A DNA stretch of 64,000 bases from JASHPR01 sp963749145 (GCA_963749145.1 CAVVLN010000002.1:930001-994000), one strand, 5' to 3'; positions 55,249-63,939 are shown, counted from the first letter of the stretch. A program made the numbers and translations. Notes: generated by a model not told the origin, from the sequence alone.

Positions 55249-56355
55249 ATGCCCGGTCCGCGCGGCCGCATCGCGAAGATCCGCGACGGGCTGACCCCGC
55301 GTGAATGGGGCCGGGCCGGCGCCATGGTGCTGTCGATCGTGGGCCTGAACGTGCTCGGCTGGGGTTTGATGGCCGCGGCCATGGGCGGCCACTACCACAT
55401 CAGCAGGACCGAGATCTTCGGCGCGGGCACCGGGATCCTGGCCTACACCCTGGGCATGCGGCACGCCTTCGACGCCGACCACATCGCCGCCATCGACAAC
55501 ACCACCCGCAAGCTGGTCAACGAGGGCAAGCGGCCGCTCTCGGTCGGCTACTTCTTCTCCCTGGGCCACTCCAGCGTGGTGTTCCTGCTGGCGATCCTGC
55601 TGAACTTCGGCATCCGCGGGCTGGACGACCAGGTGAAGAACTCCAGCTCGCACCTGCAGTACACCGCGAACGTGGTCGGCACGCTGGTGTCCGGGGTGTT
55701 CCTGTTCCTGATCGCCGCGGTCAACGTGGTGATCCTGGCCAGCATCATCAAGATGTTCCGCGAGATGCGCGCCGGCCGCTTCAACGACCAGCAGCTCGAG
55801 GCCGAGCTGGCCAAGCGCGGCCTGATGAACCGGTTCCTCGGGCGCTTCTACCGCAGGGTCGACGCCTCGTGGAAGATGTACCCGGTCGGGTTCCTGTTCG
55901 GCCTGGGCTTCGACACCGCGACCGAGGTGGCGCTGCTGGTGCTGGCGGGCACCGCGGTCGTCGGCGGCCTGCCGTTCTACGCCGTGTTGTCGCTGCCGAT
56001 CCTGTTCGCCGCCGGGATGAGCATGTTCGACACTGCCGACGGCTGCTTCATGAACTTCGCCTACGACTGGGCCTTCGCCCGGCCGGTCCGCAAGGTCTAC
56101 TACAACCTGACCATCACCGGCCTCTCGGTGTTCGTCGCGTTCTTCGTCGGCGCGGTCGAGGTGCTCGGCCTGCTCGCCCAGGATGGCCACCTGAGCGGGT
56201 CCGGCTGGGCCTGGCTGGAAAACTTCAACATCAACACCGCCGGGTTCGTGATCGTCGGGGTCTTCGTGCTGACCTGGATCGCCGCCCTGTCGATCTGGCG
56301 CTTCGCCAAGATCGAGCAGAAGTGGGACACGGCGAACGCGGCCGCTCAGGACTAG
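55249..56355 (+). CDS. nicT: High-affinity nickel/cobalt transporter, NiCoT family
   Basis: A 368-residue membrane permease of the HoxN/NixA type with eight helices. Signature I is RHAFDADHIAAIDNTTRK (HX4DH metal site, residues about 75-92), signature II VGYFFSLGHSSVVFLLA, signature III LGFDTATEVALL, and GMSMFDTADGCFMNFAYDWAF. All metal ligands are present. ATG 55249 follows AGGAGGTGA. With the Nur-type box upstream this is nickel uptake, not cobalt-only. Users of nickel (urease, NiSOD, hydrogenase) are not in the window. Confidence 0.96.
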   Translation: MPGPRGRIAKIRDGLTPREWGRAGAMVLSIVGLNVLGWGLMAAAMGGHYHISRTEIFGAGTGILAYTLGMRHAFDADHIAAIDNTTRKLVNEGKRPLSVGYFFSLGHSSVVFLLAILLNFGIRGLDDQVKNSSSHLQYTANVVGTLVSGVFLFLIAAVNVVILASIIKMFREMRAGRFNDQQLEAELAKRGLMNRFLGRFYRRVDASWKMYPVGFLFGLGFDTATEVALLVLAGTAVVGGLPFYAVLSLPILFAAGMSMFDTADGCFMNFAYDWAFARPVRKVYYNLTITGLSVFVAFFVGAVEVLGLLAQDGHLSGSGWAWLENFNINTAGFVIVGVFVLTWIAALSIWRFAKIEQKWDTANAAAQD

Positions 56356-56372
56356 GCGAGAGGACAGCGCCG

Positions 56373-57116
56373 ATGTCGGTCAGCATCTCGGAGGAGATCC
56401 GGCGGTTCTGGGACGCCGACGCCGCGGTCTACGACAACTCGCCGTCGCATCATCCGCGCCGCCCCCAGGAACTGGCGGCCTGGCGCGGCACGCTGCGGCG
56501 TCTGCTGTCCGCCCCGCCCGCCCGCGTGCTCGACGCCGGGGCCGGGACGGGCTTTGCGTCCCTGCTGCTGGCCGGCCTGGGCTACCAGGTCACCGCGATG
56601 GACCTGTCGGACGGGATGCTCGCCATGCTGCGGTCCAAGGCGGCCGGCCTCGGCCTGGAGATCGAGGCCGTGCAGGCCGACGCGGCCAGCCCGCCCGCCG
56701 GGCCGTTCGACGCGGTGGTGGAACGTCACCTGCTGTGGACACTGCCCGATCCGGCCGCGGCCCTGGCCGCCTGGCGGCAGGCCGCCCCGGCCGGGCGGCT
56801 GGTGCTCATCGAGGGGAGCTGGGGCAAGGTCAGCGGGATCCCGGGGTTGCAGGCCGGGGCGAGGATGCTGGCCAGCCGGATCCGCGGCGCCGAGCCCGGC
56901 CATCACGATCACTACACCAGCCGCGTCATCGGCGCCCTGCCGCACAGCGGCGGCCTCAGCCCGGCCGACGTGGTGACCCTGGTCAACACCAGCCCGTGGG
57001 GCCCGGCCCGGCTGGAGCGGCTGCGCGACGTCGAGTGGTCCGTGCTCGAGGGCCGGAGCCTGCTCGATCAGCTCCTCGGCACCAGCCAGCGGTGGGCGGT
57101 CACCGCCGGGGCCTGA
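56373..57116 (+). CDS. Class I SAM-dependent methyltransferase
   Basis: A 247-residue protein. RVLDAGAGTGFASLLLAGLGYQVTAMDLSDGMLAMLRSKA is the SAM-binding Rossmann motif I-II, VQADAASPPAGPFDAVVERHLLWTLPDPAAALAAW is motif III with the methyltransf_11 fold, and RLVLIEGSWGK is motif IV. The acceptor is unknown. It starts 17 bases after nicT with GAGAGGACAG as a weak ribosome-binding site, so it is likely in the nickel-regulated operon, which hints at a metallophore or nickel-linked role without proving it. Confidence 0.88.
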   Translation: MSVSISEEIRRFWDADAAVYDNSPSHHPRRPQELAAWRGTLRRLLSAPPARVLDAGAGTGFASLLLAGLGYQVTAMDLSDGMLAMLRSKAAGLGLEIEAVQADAASPPAGPFDAVVERHLLWTLPDPAAALAAWRQAAPAGRLVLIEGSWGKVSGIPGLQAGARMLASRIRGAEPGHHDHYTSRVIGALPHSGGLSPADVVTLVNTSPWGPARLERLRDVEWSVLEGRSLLDQLLGTSQRWAVTAGA

Positions 57117-57126
57117 CCGGGACGGG

Positions 57127-58008
57127 TCAGAGCATCGTGATCAGCATGTAGCCCATCGTCAGGCCCATCGCGATCTCGCAGCCCGCCGCGAGCCGCGGTG
57201 ACAACGGCGCCCTGATACAGGCCGCTGCCGCGTAACCGGCGACCCCGGCCGCCGTCGGGTAGCCGGTGACCCCGGCCGCCATCGGGTAGCTGGTGACCCC
57301 GGCCGCCGTCGGGCGCGCGCTCGCTTCCACCGCGACACTTCCCGCCGCTCGCGCCGCGCCCGCCCCCGTCGGGTCCGCTCTTTTCCCGACCGCGCCCGCG
57401 TCCGCTCTCACCGCGCCCGTCGGGCCCGGCGACGTGAGCCGGTCGAGGGTCCACAGCACGCCCGCGAACAGGGCCAGCGCCAGTCCGAGCGCCACCGTCG
57501 GGAACCCGGCCGCGCCGCCCGTCGTCCCCGTCATCGGCATGGAGGTCACGGGCATCCCGGCCGCCCCGCCCCGCCCGGCGGAGATCACGACCAGCATGTA
57601 GAGCATCGCGCCGCAGCCGAGCAGGTGGCGCAGGTGATGGCCGACGGTGTGCCGGGCATCCCGGGACCACTCAGGCGCCTGCTGTCCGGGTGCCGGCTGT
57701 CCGGCCGCTGGCCGGCGGCCGGATAGACGCCCGGGCCGGCCGCGCAGGTAGCCGGCAACGGCCCGCGCGCCGAACCAGGCCGCCGCGACGCCGAACACCA
57801 CCTCCCACCACCCGCCGTCCCCGAACGGGTTCAGACTGGGGATCAGCATGCCGGCCATCGCCACGCCCATGAACGCGTGCGCACCGTCGACGTCGTACTG
57901 GGTCGGTCGGCGCCACCTCCACGCGGCCGCCACGCGGCTCGCGCAGTAGGCCGCCGTCGTGATCATGACGACCGCGAGCGCGTCGGCCAGCCAGGAAGGC
58001 CCGCCCAC
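57127..58008 (-). CDS. DUF5134-type multi-pass membrane protein
   Basis: A 293-residue integral membrane protein with about seven hydrophobic helices. DGAHAFMGVAMAGMLIPSLNPFG after the first helix, GHHLRHLLGCGAMLYMLV and the final CEIAMGLTMGYMLITML form the usual His- and Met-rich pattern of the actinobacterial DUF5134 family, which may handle copper or another metal (inference from the Met/His content). A periplasmic or cytoplasmic Ala/Thr/Pro-rich loop has three AAGVTGYP-type nonapeptide repeats (57225-57310). GTG start; ten bases separate it from the methyltransferase stop. Confidence 0.82.
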   Translation of the reverse strand: MGGPSWLADALAVVMITTAAYCASRVAAAWRWRRPTQYDVDGAHAFMGVAMAGMLIPSLNPFGDGGWWEVVFGVAAAWFGARAVAGYLRGRPGRLSGRRPAAGQPAPGQQAPEWSRDARHTVGHHLRHLLGCGAMLYMLVVISAGRGGAAGMPVTSMPMTGTTGGAAGFPTVALGLALALFAGVLWTLDRLTSPGPTGAVRADAGAVGKRADPTGAGAARAAGSVAVEASARPTAAGVTSYPMAAGVTGYPTAAGVAGYAAAACIRAPLSPRLAAGCEIAMGLTMGYMLITML

Positions 58009-58214
58009 GTCACATCCTGCCGACCGCGACGCCGTCGCTCATCCGGATATCCCTCCGACAGCATGAGATTAATCGGATGGTCTATTCACCGGCAAGCATC
58101 ATTTCACGGGAGGAGAATTCACCGAACGCACTAGAAAACCCTCCCCGGGTATCCCTGGAAACCCCTGGCGGGTATTAGATAAAGCCGTAACCCCCGGGAA
58201 TGAGCCGGCAGTGA
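58009..58214. other. Intergenic region, relatively A+T-rich
   Basis: About 200 bases with a composition unlike the neighbours (AGATTAATC, AGATAAAG). On the minus strand TTATCT/TAATAC words could be a promoter for the DUF5134 gene. No gene is seen. Confidence 0.3.
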
Positions 58215-58550
58215 TCAGGTCCCGGAGTCGGAGCGGTGGCTGCCGAAGTAGAAGCCGAGCACCGTGCCCGCGATGCCCACCAGCGGGGTGATGACCGCCG
58301 TCGTCACGGCCGACAGGTTGGTGGCCGGGATCGCCCCGAACGTGTAGGCGAACAGCAGGATCAGGGACTCGAGGATCACCGCGCCCACGACTGCGGCCGC
58401 CACCCCGGTCCTGACCCGCTCCTGGATCCGGCGCGGATTGAAGTCCGGCGCCGCCACCAGCGGCCGGTCCTCCGGCAGCCGCTCTGGCGGCTGGCCGGTG
58501 GTCAGGTCGAGCGAGCGCGATGCGGCATCGTCCGCCTGACCCTGGCTCAC
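58215..58550 (-). CDS. Small two-helix membrane protein coupled to an RHH gene
   Basis: A 111-residue protein: a polar, Pro/Glu-rich N-terminus, then NPRRIQERVRTGVAAAVVGAVILESLILLFAYTFGAIPATNLSAVTTAVITPLVGIAGTVLGFYFGSH with two membrane helices separated by a short loop. The GTG start overlaps the stop of the upstream ribbon-helix-helix gene (GTGA), so the two are made together. Similar RHH plus short 2-TM pairs occur in actinobacterial and cyanobacterial effector/conflict modules as I recall them, but I cannot name the family. Confidence 0.7.
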   Translation of the reverse strand: MSQGQADDAASRSLDLTTGQPPERLPEDRPLVAAPDFNPRRIQERVRTGVAAAVVGAVILESLILLFAYTFGAIPATNLSAVTTAVITPLVGIAGTVLGFYFGSHRSDSGT

Positions 58551-58759
58551 CCCAGGAGCTCGATCTGGCGGGTATCGCCGCGCGAGTTCCTGATCAGCAC
58601 CTTCTCCCCGTTGCGGACCGCGCCGGTGACCAGCTTGCCGACCGCGATCGAGCGGCGCAGCGCGTCGGTCATCGTGATGCTGTCCCGCTCAGCTTGCTCC
58701 TTGAGCTCGGCGACATCGTCCTCGGTCAGGTTGACGGTCACCTTCACGCGCTTAGCCAT
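58547..58759 (-). CDS. CopG-like ribbon-helix-helix protein
   Basis: A 70-residue protein: KRVKVTVNLTEDDVAELKEQAERDSITMTDALRRSIAVGKLV is a textbook ribbon-helix-helix (strand, helix, turn, helix). The C-terminus GEKVLIRNSRGDTRQIELLG is a short beta extension. ATG 58759 has GGGAGGGAACCG. The gene is translationally coupled to a two-helix membrane protein. It may be an autoregulator or antitoxin-like partner; no toxin domain is visible. Confidence 0.82.
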   Translation of the reverse strand: MAKRVKVTVNLTEDDVAELKEQAERDSITMTDALRRSIAVGKLVTGAVRNGEKVLIRNSRGDTRQIELLG

Positions 58760-58975
58760 CGGTTCCCTCCCAGCAAGCAACCCGGCAGGTAACCATATCT
58801 GATACATACTCCAGCCGTATAGAGCCTGGTTCGGTACCGGCCTGGCCCGGGTGGTTGCCAGACATGGCCGGTCCTCATATCCGCGCAGGTCGGGCCCCAG
58901 GGCCGAGCCTGGCTCCGCGCCGCCTGGCCGCGCACGCCCGAAGTGCGCTAGCATTTGACGGTCCGAGAGGACAAG

Positions 58976-59050
58976 CGGGACGTGGCCCAGCTTGGTTAAG
59001 GCGCTACACTGGGGGTGTAGAGACCGGCGGTTCAAATCCGCCCGTCCCGA
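58976..59050 (+). tRNA. tRNA-Pro (anticodon GGG)
   Basis: 75 bases folding as a standard cloverleaf: acceptor CGGGACG/CGTCCCG, anticodon stem CTACA/TGTAG around CTGGGGG (anticodon GGG at 59011-59013, reading CCC/CCU), T-stem GGCGG/CCGCC with TTCAAAT, discriminator A. The D-stem has one mismatch. No encoded CCA. Confidence 0.95.
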
Positions 59051-59117
59051 CAATACGAGTCTTCGACGAGTGTATCGCCGTGGCGGTTCTGTCAGACCCC
59101 GCCGCTAGGTTTCTGAT

Positions 59118-59344
59118 ATGGCAAAAAATACCCCTAGCAGGCGCACGTGGTCCGATTCCCAGTTAACCTCGGCCGTAGCGACTTCCAGGTCCTGGCGTGG
59201 CGTTATGCGCGAGCTAGGCGGTGGATTTCTTCTTCATCCTGGACGGCGACCGCCGGGCGCGTCGCGATCCTGCTGCACGACTACTCGGAGTTCGTGGTAG
59301 GCAGCGCCGCGTTTCTTCTGAAGGGTGCGGCGTCGGCCGCGTGA
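59118..59344 (+). pseudogene. Collapsed remnant of a tRNA-adjacent HTH/nuclease-like gene
   Basis: From ATG 59118, RRTWSDSQLTSAVATSRSWRGVMRELG is the start of an actinobacterial family with WS-x-QL..AV....SWRGV..ELG helix-turn-helix modules. From about 59221 the sequence jumps to DFFFILDGD and, one frame over, AGRVAILLHDYSEFVVGSAAFLL, which I recognise as the end of the same family (WFFIVDGD...AGRV.ILL..Y..Y.VG.A..LL). The 150 or so central residues with the PD-(D/E)XK-like core are gone, and at least one frameshift is present. It lies 68 bases after tRNA-Pro. Confidence 0.6.
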
Positions 59345-59361
59345 GGATGACCGAGCCGGTG

Positions 59362-61005
59362 CTAGGTGATCGGGCGGGGGATCTGGCGGCCGACGTCGGA
59401 CAGGTCGGCGATCCAGGCCTCGTCGACGGCCAGGTCGGACTCGGACGACGGCTTGCTCGCCACCAGCTTCAGGTTGCCGCCCTTCTTGGCGGCCAGCTTG
59501 GCCTTGGCCGGTTCCCGGGGCGGCGCGGCGGGAGCGGCGGGCGGGGTGACCAGCCGCAACGCCAGGGACGGGCACATCTGCACCGCTTGCTGCGCCTCGT
59601 GCCGCAGCCAGGGCGGCACCGGCATGTCGAGGAACACCGGGTAGCCCTGGCCGTCGAGTTGCACCAGTTCCGGCACCAGGTGGGCGCACAGCCCGTGGCC
59701 GCGGCACCGGGTCCAGTCCACCGACAGCTTGGTCTGGCCGCCCTCGGCCGGCAGCGGCAGGACGCCCTGCACCCGGCGTCCGCAGGTGCCCCGGAACAGG
59801 TGCGCGGTGAGGTCGTCGGCGAACACGTCGATGGCGGACAGCACGAACCGGAACACCCCGTCCGGGTGGGCGCAGGCGCCGCGGCCGCGCACGGCCGCCG
59901 CGCCCCGGCGCGCGGTGTCCAGCGCGTCGACCCCGCCGGACCCGTCCGCGAGCGCGGTCAGCGCCCGCGCGATGCTGGGCAGACCCAGCTTGCACGGCCC
60001 GCACTGGCCGGATGACTCCTTGGCCAGGTAGCCGGCCACCCGGGCCACCTCGCCCATCGGGCAGGTGCCCTCGCCCAGCGGCAGCACGATCCCGGTCCCC
60101 AGCACCCCGCCGACCGCGGTCAGCCCGGCCCGGCTGACCGGCGTGTTGTACACGGTCTCGGTGGGCAGCCACATGCCGTGGTAGCCGCCGACCAGGACCC
60201 CGTCCCACGGCGTGGCCAGACACAGGTCGAGCACCTCGCCGAGCGGCAGCCCGGCCGGGACCTCCACCACCGCCGGGCGCTCGGCCGAGCCGCCCACGGT
60301 GAGCAGGTAGGTGCCCGGCTCGTCCGGGGTGCCGGTCGAGGCGAAGCCCTCCGGCCCGAGCATGGCCAGCACCGCGATCTGCGCGTATGTCTCGGCGTTG
60401 GACAGCATGGTCGGCAGATCGTCCACGCCGTAGTCGCTAGGCAGGACCTTGCGGCCCGGGGGCAGCGCGGGCTTGCCGTTCAGCGCGTTAACCAGCGCGC
60501 CACCCTCGCCGGTGACGAACCGGTCCGGCACCCGGACCACGCGCACCAGGCGCCGCAGGTCCGGCTCGGCCTGGGCGGCCGAGGCGACGGAGCGGGCCAC
60601 GTCGGGCCGGGTGACTCCGATCACGATCTGCTTGGCCTGCAGCGCCCGGGCGGCGACCAGTGCGCCGCCCAGCACCAGGTACGGCGAGCGGAGCATGAGC
60701 ATCCGGTCCTTGGCGCTGCCCGGCTCGCCCTCGCTCCCGTTGACCAGGACCACGGTCTTCCGCCTGCGGCGGCGGGCGGTCTCCAGGACCGACTTGACCT
60801 TGCGGGCGACCGGGAACGCCGCGCCGCCGCGGCCGCGCAGGTCGACCTGCTCCGCCATGCCGATCAGCTGGTCGGCGGTCAGCCGCGGCAGCGACCCGAA
60901 CACCTGATAGTGGGTGGTCAGGTCGATCCGGTCCACCCGGTCCAGGCCCGCGGTCATCCGCGCTTGGCCGATGCACATGACCTCGGGCGCTCCGGGGAAA
61001 GTCAT
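59362..61005 (-). CDS. NuoF-like flavoprotein fused to a C-terminal ferredoxin
   Basis: A 547-residue redox protein. It contains the FMN-binding GRGGAAFPVARKVKSVLE and VVLVNGSEGEPGSAKDRML segments of NADH dehydrogenase 51-kDa subunits, a SLBB-like segment (TYLLTVGGSAERPAVVEVPAG), the 4Fe-4S loop ESSGQCGPCKLGLPS with a further cysteine in GRGACAHPDG, and from about residue 430 a ferredoxin domain (VDWTRCRGHGLCAHLVPELVQLDGQGYPVF ... AVQMCPSLALRLV) suggestive of a 3Fe-4S cluster. The Ala/Lys-rich tail is extra. ATG 61005 overlaps the upstream membrane gene stop and has GGAGGG. It likely passes electrons from NAD(P)H to or from the coupled membrane cytochrome-like protein. Confidence 0.88.
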   Translation of the reverse strand: MTFPGAPEVMCIGQARMTAGLDRVDRIDLTTHYQVFGSLPRLTADQLIGMAEQVDLRGRGGAAFPVARKVKSVLETARRRRRKTVVLVNGSEGEPGSAKDRMLMLRSPYLVLGGALVAARALQAKQIVIGVTRPDVARSVASAAQAEPDLRRLVRVVRVPDRFVTGEGGALVNALNGKPALPPGRKVLPSDYGVDDLPTMLSNAETYAQIAVLAMLGPEGFASTGTPDEPGTYLLTVGGSAERPAVVEVPAGLPLGEVLDLCLATPWDGVLVGGYHGMWLPTETVYNTPVSRAGLTAVGGVLGTGIVLPLGEGTCPMGEVARVAGYLAKESSGQCGPCKLGLPSIARALTALADGSGGVDALDTARRGAAAVRGRGACAHPDGVFRFVLSAIDVFADDLTAHLFRGTCGRRVQGVLPLPAEGGQTKLSVDWTRCRGHGLCAHLVPELVQLDGQGYPVFLDMPVPPWLRHEAQQAVQMCPSLALRLVTPPAAPAAPPREPAKAKLAAKKGGNLKLVASKPSSESDLAVDEAWIADLSDVGRQIPRPIT

Positions 61006-62195
61006 GATCCCTCCGCCCCGGGGCCCGGCGGCGGGCAGGCCGACAGTTCCGCCGGCGGGTAGGCCGACAGTTCCGCCGGCGGGTAGGCCGACAGTTCCGC
61101 CGGCGGGTAGGCCGACCGGTCCGCTGGCGGGTAGGCGGACGGCTCCGCTGGCGGGTAGGCGGACGGCTCCGCTGGCGGGTAGGCGGACGGCTCCGGCGGC
61201 GGGTAGGCGGACGGCTCCGGCGGCCGGTACTGCCACGGGCCCGACGGGTGGCCCGGCTGGTTCGGGTGCGGGGGAGAGTAGCGCCGGGCGGCGAGATAGG
61301 GGGTGCCCTGCGGAAGGTGGGGGGTGCCCGGGGTATAGGACGGGGCCGGGCCGGGCGACGCCCCGGGGGGCAGCGCGCGCGGCACCCGGCCCGCACGCGG
61401 CACGGCAGCGGCCCGCATGTTGTGCGGCTGCTCTTGGGGCACGGCCGGCATCTCGGCCGGGACGGGCGGCCACCCGCGGTCGGGCAGCGGATGGGCCGCG
61501 GTCTCCCGGCCACCGCGCAGCGTGGCGACCAGCCTGACGATCAGGGCCAGCCCGACCGCGGCCAGGCATGCCCCGTAGCTCCAGTCCACGTAGGGCTTGG
61601 CGGTTCGGCCCGCGAGCAGGCCGTGCACGATCGACAGCGGCCAGCACAGGTACGCGGTCGTGTGGATGGCCCGCCACGTCCACGGCCACCGGGCAGCGAA
61701 CCGGCCGCGGGCGATACCGGTTACGATCAGCAGCACGACCAGGTCCGACGCGACCGTGCCCAGGCCGATGTAGAACGTGCGGCCGCGAGCCAGGAACGGC
61801 ACGAACGCGTCGATGACCTGCGAGCGGTGGGCGAGTATCTCGAGCACGATGTGCGTCGCCAGGAAGGCCAGGGCGGCCAGCGATATGGCCCGGTGCACGG
61901 CTTGCGCCACGACCCGGCTCCCGGGGGCCATGACGATGCGGTCGGTGGCCACGATCCCGGCGCCGACCGCCGCGGTCAGCGCGACCAGCGCCAGCACCCC
62001 CGAGTAGAACAGCATGAAACGCTGGACCGCGGTCAGGATGTCCCGGCCCTGCGGGGTGTATCCGGAAGCCAGCGCGCCGACGAAGACGGCCAGCGCCATG
62101 ATGGTCAAGAGAATGCGACCGCGCCGCGGCGTCCTGGCCCGGGCCACTGAGGTGATGCGGCGGCGGCGGCGTGAGCGGCCACGCCTGGCTGACAC
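61002..62195 (-). CDS. Ferric-reductase-like membrane protein with proline-rich repeat tail
   Basis: A 397-residue protein. Six hydrophobic helices (ILLTIMALAVFVGALASGY ... LIVRLVATLRG) carry histidine pairs suited to haem (AVHRAISLAALAFLATHIVLEILAH, AIHTTAYLCWPLSIVHGLLAG), as in FRD/YedZ-type transmembrane cytochromes. The last about 150 residues are soluble and Pro/Ala-rich, ending in eight copies of an octapeptide PAEPSAYP-like repeat. GTG 62195 is chosen for its GGGAGG six bases upstream (a TTG at 62222 is possible). Coupled by ATGA to the NuoF-like gene, it forms a membrane electron-transfer pair. Confidence 0.85.
   Translation of the reverse strand: MSARRGRSRRRRRITSVARARTPRRGRILLTIMALAVFVGALASGYTPQGRDILTAVQRFMLFYSGVLALVALTAAVGAGIVATDRIVMAPGSRVVAQAVHRAISLAALAFLATHIVLEILAHRSQVIDAFVPFLARGRTFYIGLGTVASDLVVLLIVTGIARGRFAARWPWTWRAIHTTAYLCWPLSIVHGLLAGRTAKPYVDWSYGACLAAVGLALIVRLVATLRGGRETAAHPLPDRGWPPVPAEMPAVPQEQPHNMRAAAVPRAGRVPRALPPGASPGPAPSYTPGTPHLPQGTPYLAARRYSPPHPNQPGHPSGPWQYRPPEPSAYPPPEPSAYPPAEPSAYPPAEPSAYPPADRSAYPPAELSAYPPAELSAYPPAELSACPPPGPGAEGS
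61029..61220 (-). repeat. Eight 24-base tandem repeats at the C-terminus of the membrane protein
   Basis: Units of 24 bases (GGCGGGTAGGC(C/G)GAC... on the plus strand) begin at 61029, 61053, 61077, 61101, 61125, 61149, 61173 and 61197. They encode PAELSAYP, PADRSAYP or PAEPSAYP variants, in frame. Likely a wall-spanning or flexible linker. Confidence 0.85.
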
Positions 62196-62391
62196 TATTG
62201 TCCTCCCGGAGGGACGGCTCAAAGGCCGACCATTACCTGGAAGTTTCCTTTACGGACCCCAGCCGCCAGCGCCTGGAGATCCCGGCCAGTCCCCCGCTGC
62301 GGATGACGTTACCGTCCCCCATTACGGATTCGCAGCGAAACGGCCTATAACGCGTCACAGCGCGCTATCCCGGGGAAGGCCGCGGTGCAGG

Positions 62392-62712
62392 TGCGCGACC
62401 GCTGGCCGGGCTGCCGCGGGCTGGGGCCGTTGGCCGGTACCGCCGCTGGCTGTAGCCGCCGCTCGCTGTAGCCGCCGCTGGCTGGGGACGTTGGCCGGGC
62501 GCTGGCCGGGACGCTGGCTGTAGCCGCTGGCCGGGGCGCTGGCTGGGGACGTTGGCCGCTGTCGGGGCGCTGGCTGGGGACGTTGGCCGCTGCCGGGGGC
62601 GCTGGCTGGGGACGTTGGCCGCTGGCTGGGGCCGTTGGCCGCTGGCGGGGGCGCTGGCTGGGGCGTTGGCCGCGGCTGCCGCTGGCTGCGGCCGTTGGCC
62701 GGAACCGGCACT
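62392..62712. repeat. Degenerate G+C-rich tandem repeats in a non-coding region
   Basis: About 320 bases made of imperfect units of the type GCTGGCTGGGGACGTTGGCC with GCTG(C/T)CGGGG linkers, roughly 24-36 bases long. Open frames on both strands are low-complexity by-products without ribosome-binding sites. Together with 62196-62391, which holds no gene, it separates the redox pair from the transglycosylase. Confidence 0.75.
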
Positions 62713-62847
62713 GACTGGGGGCAACTGGCCGGGCCGGGAGATAAGCGGCACCGGGTGAGCGTCCCGCGTCACTTCCGTAAAAAGAGCGCATCATTGGCAC
62801 CAGGCGGGCTAACCGATCGTTTGGGTTACCGGGTGCCACGGGCAGAG

Positions 62848-62876
62848 TTGTCAATGTTCCTGAGCGCAGATAACCA
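62848..62876 (+). promoter_or_regulatory. Candidate promoter of the transglycosylase gene
   Basis: TTGTCA (62848-62853) and TAACCA (62871-62876) are 17 bases apart, predicting a start near 62883, 18 bases before the ATG. GGTGGGG lies between as ribosome-binding site. Confidence 0.5.
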
Positions 62877-62900
62877 GGACGGACTCGGGGTGGGGCGCAA

Positions 62901-63939
62901 ATGACAATGCGGGGATCATCGGGCGACACCGGGCCCGGCCGGGACCCGACGCTCCCGCTGCCCGCCTTCGACCGGCCCGGCTACCTCCCCGCCGGCGACA
63001 CAGCGGCCAGCCAGTTCACGCCGCCCGGCCCCTACGCGCCGCCCGGCCCCTACGCGCCGCCCGGCCCCTACGCGCCGCCCGGCCCCTACGCGCCGCCCGG
63101 CCCCTACGCGCCGCCCGGCCCGATCGCACCCCCCGGCCCGGGCGTTCCCGGCCGGCCATACGGGCGGGCCTACCGGCCCGCGACCAGGTTCGACCCGCGG
63201 AAGCGCCGGGCCCCGCCGGCTGCTGCGCTGGCTGGCCATCGCGGTGGTGGCGGTGATCCTGCTGGGCGTCGTCGCGTGCGCCGGGCTGCTGGCGCTCACC
63301 CCGTCGGTCGGCAACGCCCGCGAGCTGGTGGCCGCCCAGGACCGGGCGAACGGCGTCGCCTACCCCGGGCCGCCCGTCCCGGCCCGGTTCGCCGCCTCGT
63401 TGGTCGCCACCGAGGACAAGCGGTTCTACTCCGAGCCCGGCATCGACCTGTACGCGGTCGTGCGGGTCGGCTACTCCTACCTGACCGGCCGCGGCCTCCA
63501 GGGCGGCGCCACCCTCTACCAGCAGCTGGCCAAGCTGCTCTACACGCAGGGACGCTCCAGCCCCACCGACGAGGCTGAGCAGGTCGCGCTGGCCGTCAAG
63601 CTGTACCTGACCTACTCCAGGCCGCAGATCCTGCAGATGTATGCCGATGTCGTCTATTTCGGCAACGGGTACTACGGCCTGGCCGCCGCCAGCTGCGGGT
63701 ACTTCGGGGTCCAGCCGTCCGGGCTGTCCTGGCCGCAGGCGGCGATGCTGGCCGGCCTGGTCCAAGGCCCCTCGATGGATGACCCGCTGACCCATCCGGC
63801 CAACGCCCGCGCCCGCGAGGAGCATGTGGTGTGGCGGCTGGTCGCGACCGGGAAGCTGTCGGCGGCCGAGGGCGCCGCCGCGCTCGCGGTGCCCCTGCCG
63901 GCCCTGGTCGCCCGGGCCGGCCAGGGCTGCTCTCGCTGA
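62901..63939 (+). CDS. Monofunctional GT51 transglycosylase, with an apparent one-base insertion
   Basis: A peptidoglycan glycosyltransferase anchored in the membrane. The N-terminus has five perfect PPGPYA repeats (63020-63109) and a basic RKRR, then a membrane helix LLRWLAIAVVAVILLGVVACAGLLAL. The GT51 domain follows: VATEDKRFYSEPGIDLYAVVRVGY (catalytic Glu in ED), LQGGATLYQQLAKLLYT, VALAVKLYLTYSRPQILQMYADVVYFGNGYYGLAAASCGYFG. No transpeptidase domain is present. The first part and the rest lie in different frames; removing one base at about 63209-63216 (in CCCC) gives a 345-residue protein. Without it the product is truncated before the helix. The usual His of the H-PGID motif is Glu here. 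Confidence 0.85.

Noticed and set aside
62345..62929. Proline/glutamine-rich proteins on the minus strand near 62.5 kb
   Set aside because: Low-complexity translations of the tandem repeats, open in several frames at once, without start signals.
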